Source of the DNA: Heterocephalus glaber
Taxonomy: Eukaryota; Chordata; Mammalia; Rodentia; Bathyergidae
NCBI RefSeq assembly: GCF_000247695.1
Contig: NW_004624843.1
Span: forward strand, 5,844,977 to 5,908,976
Direction of reading: 5' to 3'
Length of the DNA: 64,000 nt
How positions within the stretch are numbered: position 1 is the stretch's first letter; each line of letters opens with the position of its first letter. The notes below the pieces were generated by a model. The model searched no databases and was not told the origin of the DNA. It worked only from the letters and a program-made list of their open reading frames with translations. Position numbers and translations under genes: made by a program. This document shows positions 56,155 to 64,000 of this stretch, in pieces.

Positions 56155-56499
56155 CATCGGACCAGGGATGTAGCTCTGTGGCGCTGCACCTGCCTGGCAA
56201 GCACAAGGTCCTGAGTCCGATGGGGAAAAAATAAAAAGTAAAAAAATCTTATGTAAAAAAGGGCTGGGGATTTACCTTAGTGGCACCTTGCCAGCCCTGC
56301 AAGCGCAAGGTCCTAACTTCAATCCCCGGTACTGGAAAAAAGAAAAACAACAACAGTAAAACCAAAAAACTCATTCTTCAGCATGCGTGGCTCTCCTTTT
56401 TGATTTGATTATTATTATTTTTTTGGTACTGGGGATCGAACTCCGGACCTTGTGCTTTCAAGGCAGGCGGTGGAATCACTGAGCTAAATCCCCAGCCCT
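56155..56499. mobile_element. Three ID-like SINEs
   Basis: Two sense copies in tandem (56,155-56,248, damaged 3' end; 56,262-56,345) and one antisense (56,412-56,499), only 43 bp after DGKD exon 3. A ctcctttttgatttg repeat flanks the last. Confidence 0.85.
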
Positions 56500-56889
56500 C
56501 TCCTTTTTGATTTGAATAGAGCTTGCAAGCACTTGATACTTTTTCATACTTGTTTGCACTTTTCTTTCTGATTGGAATGCTTCCTGATAAATTTTGACTC
56601 TAAAACTGAGAATAATACTGTGGTTGGAGAATAACAGAATTTGGCACATGTAAGCACAAAAGAACCAGAGGGTCCAAATGACCTTTTTCCTAATATGATG
56701 TAATTTTCATTTTAACCATTTGGTACAGAAGCTTTTTTTTTTTTTTTAAATTTTGTGATGTAGTTTGGAAAATGTAGAAAAGTATGTTAGAGAAGTTGAA
56801 AAACAACCATAGGGGCACCTCAAAAACAGAACTATGTTCTGTCTCTGTCTTTCTTTCTTTCTCTCTCTCTTTCCTATTTATTTTTTTAT

Positions 56890-56965
56890 TTATTTAAAGA
56901 GTAGGAAAATTTATTGGGGAATAGGAATAGCTCCTGAGAGACAGGAAGGGTCTTGAATAGGCTGA
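56890..56965 (-). mobile_element. LTR R-region fragment (ERV-like)
   Basis: On the minus strand it ends caataaattttcctactc and then runs into A-rich sequence. It matches the two R-like copies at 61,755-61,830 and 63,428-63,505, so it is a third, isolated piece of the same retroviral family. Confidence 0.45.
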
Positions 56966-56967
56966 CA

Positions 56968-57514
56968 TTTTTTTTTGTACCAGGGATCGAACTTGGGTCC
57001 TTGCTCTTGTGAGGCAGGCGCTGGAACCACTGAGCTAAATCCCCAGCCCCAACCTTCTTTTATTTATTACATTTAAACTTTTTCTCTTCCAAATTTATAA
57101 AAGCTACATATTTTCTTTTTTTCAGTCTGAGGATTGAACCTAGGACCTTGCATGTGGTAGGCAAGTATTCTACCACTGAGCTACATCCCGAGCCCTATGT
57201 TATACTATGTTATATAGTACGTTGTGCAAGGGATTGTAAGGGTATAAAGTCATGTGATTGCACCCTTTGGGGATAGACAGATACTCATTGTATATCTTGG
57301 TCTTTACCTGCATACACCTTGAGATATACTAATTTCTTTCATACCTTTTTTCTCCTAAACGATTTTTGGTGGACATTTTTCCATGCCCATTGATCTAAGT
57401 GTGCATCGTTATTTAATGGCTATCTTACATTTTTTTTTTTTGGTCCTGAGGATCGAACTCAGGACCTTGTGCTCAAGAGGCAGGTGGCAGAACCACTGAG
57501 CTAAATCCCCGGCC
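56968..57514 (-). mobile_element. Three antisense ID-like SINEs
   Basis: Copies at 56,968-57,049, 57,112-57,197 (older, with cttgcatgtggtaggcaag) and 57,428-57,514. 57,200-57,425 is A/T-rich, probably old L1. Confidence 0.8.
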
Positions 57515-60450
57515 CTTGATTCTTATTTATACTTTCAGTTTCTCACACAAGAGAAACTAGTTGGTATTTACATATGTGTGTCCTATTTATTTCACTTAAG
57601 AGTATGGCCTCAATGTGCATCTGTTCAGCTATAAATGACTCTAGTTTCTCATTCATTATGACTGAGTAGTACTCCATTTTATAAAAAAAACACGTTGTCT
57701 TTATCCGGTCTCCAGTTCATGGGCACTTGGGCTGTTTTCAAGTTTTTAGCTATTACAAACTGTGCCGCTATAAATGTGGGTGCACATATATCACTGTGGT
57801 ATGATTCTTTTAATTCTTTGGGGAATATACCGAGCAGGGGAAGAGCTGGGTCAAATGGGACTTCCAGTCCTAGTTCTTTGAGGTATCTCCATACTGACTC
57901 CCACAGTGGTTGCACCAGTCTACACTCCCACCAGCAGTGGAGCAGGGTTCCTTTCTCCCCACAGCCCCGCCAGCATTTGTTATTGGTTGATTCNNNNNNN
58001 NNNNNNNNNNNNNNNNNNNNNNNNNNNNNNNNNNNNNNNNNNNNNNNNNNNNNNNNNNNNNNNNNNNNNNNNNNNNNNNNNNNNNNNNNNNNNNNNNNNN
58101 NNNNNNNNNNNNNNNNNNNNNNNNNNNNNNNNNNNNNNNNNNNNNNNNNNNNNNNNNNNNNNNNNNNNNNNNNNNNNNNNNNNNNNNNNNNNNNNNNNNN
58201 NNNNNNNNNNNNNNNNNNNNNNNNNNNNNNNNNNNNNNNNNNNNNNNNNNNNNNNNNNNNNNNNNNNNNNNNNNNNNNNNNNNNNNNNNNNNNNNNNNNN
58301 NNNNNNNNNNNNNNNNNNNNNNNNNNNNNNNNNNNNNNNNNNNNNNNNNNNNNNNNNNNNNNNNNNNNNNNNNNNNNNNNNNNNNNNNNNNNNNNNNNNN
58401 NNNNNNNNNNNNNNNNNNNNNNNNNNNNNNNNNNNNNNNNNNNNNNNNNNNNNNNNNNNNNNNNNNNNNNNNNNNNNNNNNNNNNNNNNNNNNNNNNNNN
58501 NNNNNNNNNNNNNNNNNNNNNNNNNNNNNNNNNNNNNNNNNNNNNNNNNNNNNNNNNNNNNNNNNNNNNNNNNNNNNNNNNNNNNNNNNNNNNNNNNNNN
58601 NNNNNNNNNNNNNNNNNNNNNNNNNNNNNNNNNCCTCAATGTGCATCCACTTAGCTATAAATGTCTCTAATTTCTCATTTTTTATGGCTGAGTAGTACTC
58701 CATTTTATAAAAATACCACATTTTCTTGATCCAGTCTCCAGTTGACGGGCATTTGGGCTGTTTTGGTTGATTCTTAATAGCAGCCACTCTTTCTGGGGTG
58801 AGGTGGAATCTCAGTGTTGTTTTCATCTGCATCTCTTGAAATGACCAGTGATGTTGAACATTTTTTCATATGTTTATTGGCTGCTTTTACTTCTTTGTCT
58901 GAGAAATGTCTGTTCATTTCAGATGCCCATTTTTGAATTGGGTCTTTTGAATTTGGGGGCTCTGTTTTTTTTAGTTCTTTATATATTCTAGATAGTAGTC
59001 CTTTGAGGAACAGCTGCTAAAATTTTTTCCCACATTGTAGGTTGTCTCTTAGCTCTCTTGGTGGTTTCTCTTGCTGCGCAGAAAGAAGCTTTTTAATAAG
59101 ATGAGATCCCCGTTGTTGATTCTCTGTGCTAGTTCCCATGTGTGACATTTTGGGTTAGTGTTAGTTTCAGGCATTTTTAAGCTTGGCTTTATCTTATTCT
59201 GTCTGTGGCTTGATTGTTGATGTTGCTGGTATGAATGAGGATTTTTCCTCTCCATTTAAACTTCCACTTTTTTTGTCTTAGTGCAGTTGCTCTTGGTTTC
59301 ACTTTGTGGCTTATCCAGTAAGTCATGCTTTGCTGATGGTTTCTCCGTATTCCTCATTCTACTTAGAGTACAGTATTTGTACTTTTTTCTGCATTAATTT
59401 TATTGTTTACTTGCTGGTTGGGGAGTGGCATTTTAAACCATGGGAATGGATTAGTCTTCGATTTGTGATTTTTTTGTTTGTTTGTTTGTTTTTTTTTTTT
59501 TTTTTGGTACTGGGGATGGAATTCAGGTCCTTGCACTTGTGCAGCAGGCAGCAAAACCACTGAGCTAAATCCCCGGCCTGATTTGTAATTTGTAATAGGA
59601 GCAGGTGTTGAATTTCATTGGAGTGTTTAGGGGATTAATTTAGGTGTTCAGTTTGGTTTTAGTTATTTGTATATTTTCTAATAATAAATTATTCTTGGTG
59701 TAATATTAAATCTCACTCCCTGATTTTGTGTTTAGAATATTCTCATTGGTGAGTATAGTTTCTTTGGGGTAGCCTGTGTTGTGTTCTATGAGTTAAACTG
59801 GCTTCCTAAAAATTTATTTAGTAATTTTCTATGAGTTTATGTGTTCTGGAACATTTTATATAGCTTTGGGATTGGTTATTTCTTGAATATATGAGAGAAT
59901 TCACTTCAAATTATGTCATGAAGATTTCTTAGGGATATAAGGCCATGAGTGATCATTTTCCTGAAAGGTTTATTTCTTGGCCTTTTTTTGGGGGGGCGGG
60001 GATCAAACTTAGGTCCTTGCGCTTGTGCAGCAGGCAGCAAAACCACTGAGCTAAATCCCTGGCCCAATTTCTTGCTTTTTGATACTGTGAATATTTTACT
60101 TGAGCTAATTTCTGTAATTTACATTCTTACTCATTCCACACGGCATGTGCTATTGTGCACTTTAAGCATCTGTGTCTTTGGTTAGATCCTTTTTTCATTA
60201 CTAATTTTATTTGTTAAGTTTGCTTTTTTGTCACATTTCTTAAAATTTTTGTTTTCTTGTTTTCTGTTTTTTTTGGTACCAGGGATCGAACTCGGGACCT
60301 TGCGCTTTCGAGGCAGGCGCCGGAACCACTGAGCTAAATCCCTGGCCCAAATTTTTGTTTTCTTTAGAACCAGTTCTTAGATTAATGATCAGTTCCACTT
60401 TTCTGTTTGCTGACTAGTTTCTATGTTTATTTTTTGTTTTTTTTTTAAAC
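57515..60450 (-). mobile_element. Antisense L1 with assembly gap and three ID insertions
   Basis: On the minus strand, 57,915-57,679 reads an ORF2 C-terminal segment ([27 protein letters not shown]), diagnostic of L1 reverse transcriptase's C-terminal part. 58,634-59,250 repeats part of the same 3' region (gctataaatg, gagtagtactccattttata), so two L1 3' parts or a duplication flank the gap. 59,250-60,440 looks like older L1. Antisense ID-like copies at 59,485-59,578, 59,977-60,064 and 60,266-60,349. Confidence 0.75.
57994..58633. other. Assembly gap (640 N)
   Basis: Inside L1 sequence; the sequence left and right of it are similar 3'-end L1 segments, a likely cause of the misjoin or drop-out. 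Long frames across it are artefacts. Confidence 0.95.
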
Positions 60451-60579
60451 TTTTAGAATGTGAACAGAAAGGCACTAGAATTCAGGGTTCCTTACATTCT
60501 CATTAATATGCATATATATGTGATTTAAAAATGTAAGTAAGCAAACCAATAAATTATAAAGAAAAAAGTCATAAAGACC

Positions 60580-61188
60580 AGAAAAACAACAAATGAGACG
60601 TTCGCCCTGGGGAGGGGGGCCTTTGCTGTGGGCTGGTGCCCTCACGCTGCGTGGGCACCTTTGGGGAGGGCAGTGCCAGCCTGCTGTGCTGCTGTGTGTG
60701 CACCCAGCAGGACTGGCAGCTCGAGACGTTCTTGTTCATTGTGGGGGATTGCAGGGATTGTCTGTCCAGAAGTCAGGCCTTACCCTGGCCACATCCGCAA
60801 GAACAATTGGAAAAGGTGCGAGTTTTAGAAAAACTTGCTTTTCCTCTTTTTTAGCAGCCCCATTTCATGGCAAACTCTGTCCTGGTCCCTGAAGAGCATA
60901 GGGAATGAATAAAATAATGTGTCCTGTGCCTTGAGAGACTTTGCAGCCTCTCAGATGGGAAGGGACATCATGGTGCCCATGATGAGTAGCTAGCAAAGGT
61001 GCAGCTGCGGTGGGAGTGGTGAGAAAGCAGCACTCTTGGCCTGGAGGAGTGAGTGGATGAGGAGGACAGGGCCTCTGCAGACAGGGACGTGGGAGATCAG
61101 CGAGGCAGAAGGCTCAGGGCATGGAATCTGGGGAGCCCTATTTGCTGGGAAACCATGGCACGAGCCCCCCAGGTACCAGACTGTAGCT
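60580..61188 (+). other. DGKD: DGKD intron 3, unique with MER5-like piece
   Basis: GC-richer than its surroundings. 60,735-60,825 (ttcttgttcattgtggggg ... ggccttaccctggcc) resembles a MER5A-type hAT fragment. No coding exon found. Confidence 0.4.
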
Positions 61189-61189
61189 G

Positions 61190-61740
61190 AGCAAGGTGGC
61201 GCATGCCTGTCATCCCAGCACTCCGGTTTGCTGTGAGTTTGAGGCCAATCTTGGGGTACATAGTGACTTCAAAACCAGCTTGAATGACAGAGAGACCTTG
61301 TCTCCTTAACCCCCTCCAAAAAAAATAAGGCTGGAAATGTAGCTCAGTGTGAGGGCCTGTGTTCAATCCCCAGTACCATGATAAAAATAAAAACCAGGGC
61401 CAGGGATTTAGCTCAGTGGTTCTGCCACCTGCCTCGCAAGTGGAAGGACCTGAGTTCAATCCCTGGTACCAAAAATAAAAAATAAAAAAAATAAAAACCA
61501 GATACCAGCATGCTGGGTCATTTTATTAACTTATTTTTATTAATGATTTTTTCCTTTTTTTTGGGTACTGGGGATTGAACTCAGGATCTTGCACTTGTGA
61601 GGCAGGTGGCAGTGCCACTAAGCTAAATCCCTGGCCTTAATTTTTTTTTTTTTGTACCAGGGATCGAACTCGGGACCTTGCACTTTTTGAGCCAGACGAG
61701 GCAGGCAGTGGCACCACTGAGCTAAATCCCCGGCCCCTTA
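61190..61740. mobile_element. B1-like (+), two ID (+), two ID (-)
   Basis: Sense B1-like 61,190-61,320; sense ID-like 61,328-61,395 and 61,396-61,490; antisense ID-like 61,553-61,636 and 61,638-61,738. The last has about a dozen extra bases in the middle (ttttgagccagacgaggc). Two opposite tandem pairs are thus placed within 550 bp. Confidence 0.8.
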
Positions 61741-61744
61741 ATTT

Positions 61745-63520
61745 TCTTTTTTGAGTAGGAAAAGTTTATTGAGAGAAAGAAAGCTTCTAAAAGAGACAGA
61801 AGGAGGACTGGAAAGTGAGCTGCCCGCTAACCCAACTCTTTTTTTTTTTTGGTACCAAGGATTGAAGTCAGGTTCTTGAGTTTGTGAGGCAGGTGGTGGA
61901 ACCACTGAGCTAAATCCCTGGCCCTCACCCAACTTCTCAAAGGTGTTTTATGGGACAAAGCTGTGAGGTGAGGCAGGTTCAAGGTGGGACAAAACTATAG
62001 TCAACTAGTAAGATTACAAGTACAGTTGCTTAGGTAATATTGATCCAATGAGAAATCACAAGGTGGACAAAACTATGAGCAACCAATAAGATTATGACAA
62101 GTATAGTTGCTTAGGTAATATTGATCCAATGAGAAATCACAAGGTGGACAAAACTATGAGCAACCAATAAGATTATGACAAGTATAGTTGCTTAGGTAAT
62201 ATTGATTAAGTGGGGATCCAATGGGGAAACAAGTCACGTAGCAAGCGTACAAGGAATGAGCAAGAATTTTTGGTGGAAAGGGGTGGGTCAGGGATCTTAC
62301 TTGGAAGGCCTTGGCCCCCCACCTGGGTGATTGGTACCTATTGAGAATATCAATCACTGCTGTTCATCCTAGGTGGGTGTGGTAGTTTCTCTCCTTTACA
62401 ATGCTGGCCTTCAGTGAATGTGTCTTGATTGTCCTCCTTGTTGGCTCCTTGACTGTCCTCCATGTTGGCTCCTCCTGGGCTAGCCCTGTCCAACTGCCTA
62501 GAAGGTATCTAATTAACTTACCTATGTACAATATTACCCTCTCTGAAGAAGTATCCCTAGCTCCTGTGAGGAGTGAAGGGCAAAGACCATTCTGGCTACT
62601 TCTAGCTGAAGAGGGTCTAGTTGTGATTGGCAGTCAGTTAGTTACTCTGCAGAGGGTCTATCTGAAGGCCTCGGTAGGCACCAGGCATTGTCATCTTGGG
62701 TAGCTTTGAGTCTGGAGGAGACAAAGCTAAAGGAACAGTTAAGAATACATGGGCCAGGGCTGGGGATTTAGCTCAGTAGTTCCTGTGCCTGCCTCAAAAG
62801 CGCAAGGTCCCGAGTTTGATCCCCGGTACCAAAAAAAAAAAAAAAAAGAAAACATGGGCCAAATACTAAGGTCAGCAGGATTGCTATGAATGTAGCCAAC
62901 AAGCGTTTCTAGCAGGAGGAACTCGTAATTGCCTCCCACAAAGAGGAGAAGGTCCAGGGGACTTCAGAATCTGACATAGAAGTCGTATTGCAATTTAGCA
63001 GTTATAAGCTCTTTACAAGGTCGACCTGGTGGATCCTGGTAAAAGAAGTCTAGCACATTTGTCACTGGTTCCATTTATAATAAAATTTGAAAGAAATTAG
63101 AGCATCTATAACCAAGGACAATGCATCATAAGAGACAAGCAATTTGCAAAAATTTTAAAACATACAACTTAAAATTAAGACACTTGAAACAAAAGCCAAA
63201 ACAAAGGCCAGAATCTGTGAAACAAAAGTTACAATCTATGAAGCAAAAAGACATTCGAACCTACAAAAGAAAACTCTTACCTCCGACCAGTAACCAGTAA
63301 TCTGGTGGAAGACCTCCGAAAGATACAGGGGGAAGAGATGCAACTCCCAAACCTGCTAGATATCTGCAATGCGAGTTCGTGTTCTCTAAAATTGAAGAAT
63401 GAATTCTAGGAACAATGGAGGTGTTAAGTGTAGGAAAAATTTATTGAGAGAAAGCAAGCTTCTGTCTAAGAGAGACAGAGGGGGACTGGAAAGTGGGTTG
63501 CCCTGTGTTTATTTTTGAGA
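61745..63520 (-). mobile_element. Defective gammaretrovirus-like ERV, minus strand
   Basis: Read on the minus strand: an R-like segment with AATAAA (63,505-63,428), a U5/leader with a TGGGAGTTGC stretch where a primer-binding site would be and a splice-donor-like ggaggtaagag (about 63,285), A/T-rich non-coding DNA, a short env transmembrane-like remnant near 62,740-62,860 (hydrophobic stretch reaching Phe-Gly-Pro, stops and an ID-like SINE at 62,754-62,848 inside), a U3-like part with an ~80-bp tandem repeat, and a second R-like segment ending at 61,755. Gag, pol and most of env are absent and no open frame of note remains. A second ID-like SINE (61,838-61,924) sits in the left LTR. Confidence 0.6.
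61981..62207. repeat. ~80-bp tandem repeat in ERV U3
   Basis: Three copies starting aaggtgg at 61,981, 62,060 and 62,141 (spacing 79 and 81), containing gttgcttaggtaatattgat. Copies two and three are almost identical, copy one has diverged. Direct repeats of this size are typical of gammaretroviral U3 enhancers. Confidence 0.85.
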
Positions 63521-63690
63521 CAGGGCCACACTTTGTAGCCCAGGCTAGCCTCAAACTTGTGGCATGGCTAGCTGAACTTATTTTTTTTCAACTTATTTAT
63601 TTATTTATTTAGGTACCGGGGATCGAACTCGGGTCCTTGCGCTTGCGCAGTAGGCAGCGAAACCACTGAGCTAAATCCCCAGCCCTTTTC
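63515..63690 (-). mobile_element. B1-like fragment and ID-like SINE
   Basis: Antisense B1-like piece (63,515-63,570, tttttgagacagggccac) directly abuts the ERV edge. Antisense ID-like (63,611-63,686) of the GCGCAGTAGGCAGCGAAACC type follows a (TTAT)n run. Confidence 0.8.
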
Positions 63691-64000
63691 TACTTATTTT
63701 TAAAGTGCTTAAATATCAAAAATCACTGAAAGGAAATTTATATTCCCACTGTAGCTCAGCAGTTGCTTTCTTTCCTCTTGTTTCCTTTGGACTTTTTCCT
63801 AAGGAAACATGAACTTTTATATACCTTACACATGGATCAGTATGTGTAGGATTTTGTATTGTGCTTTTCTTAGGGTTCTACCCTGATCGTTCCTAGGTCT
63901 TGGGTCTCTGATGTTGGTTGTCATCATAGCGCATGCCTTGCCCTGTGGTGGACTGTGGCCGACTGGTCAAGTACATTGATTCACTCTCAGTATCATATGT
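63690..64000 (+). other. DGKD: End of window, DGKD intron 3
   Basis: A/T-rich non-coding DNA; nothing recognised. Confidence 0.5.

Noticed and set aside
57695..58832. Long frames of 219-320 codons on both strands
   Set aside because: They bridge the 640-N gap; only the L1 ORF2 piece on the minus strand is real coding ancestry.
62401..62703. 100-codon plus-strand frame with signal-peptide-like start
   Set aside because: It is the antisense strand of ERV U3/env-flank sequence, with no supporting homology.
56113..64000. DGKD exon 4 within the window
   Set aside because: I looked for the expected continuation of the PH domain (conserved Cys-Arg-Lys and Trp region) and found nothing; it could be downstream or, less likely, in the 640-N gap.

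Overview
This is a mammalian, almost certainly rodent, genomic window. It holds multi-exon genes with GT-AG introns, a CpG-island promoter, and dense B1-like (7SL-derived) and ID-like (tRNA-derived) SINEs, with older MIR, L1, LTR and DNA-transposon remnants. The abundant ID-like family has a distinctive GGTACC at its 3' end and few classic B2 elements accompany it. A castorimorph (beaver-like) or another non-murid rodent would fit, but the species cannot be fixed from sequence alone.

Two neighbouring genes lie on the + strand in the order known from mammalian chromosome 2q37-type synteny. (1) SAG (S-arrestin, rod visual arrestin) runs from before the window to about 25,445. Fourteen coding exons (exons 3-16 of the usual 16-exon gene) are readable without a break and give 380 residues plus a stop; only the first ~25 residues lie upstream. 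A 10-nt microexon (24,544-24,553) is needed to keep frame. (2) DGKD (diacylglycerol kinase delta) starts at a CpG island about 6.5 kb downstream (about 31,780-32,660). The first exon of the long isoform is apparently lost in a 380-N assembly gap. Exons 2 and 3 (start of the PH domain) are at 54,562-54,672 and 56,032-56,112, and the gene continues beyond the window.

Layout: 1-4,803 SAG intron; 4,804-25,324 SAG exons and introns; 25,446-31,700 SAG-DGKD intergenic; 31,780-32,660 DGKD CpG island with gap; 32,660-54,561 DGKD intron 1, a repeat-rich 22 kb with a second gap (44,439-44,538) and a candidate alternative first exon (52,688-52,730); 54,673-64,000 further DGKD introns with an antisense L1 (third gap 57,994-58,633) and a defective gammaretrovirus-like element (about 61,745-63,520).

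The two genes are functionally separate. Arrestin stops rhodopsin signalling in rods. DGK delta converts diacylglycerol to phosphatidic acid and is widely expressed. I found no novel multi-gene system. The points most worth a second look are the in-frame candidate DGK delta-1 start exon, an ERV remnant with an RNA-like R-U5...U3-R layout, an inverted-duplicate mariner fossil, an ID SINE placed where SAG's poly(A) downstream element should be, and about 70 ID-like copies that repeatedly insert in each other's tails.
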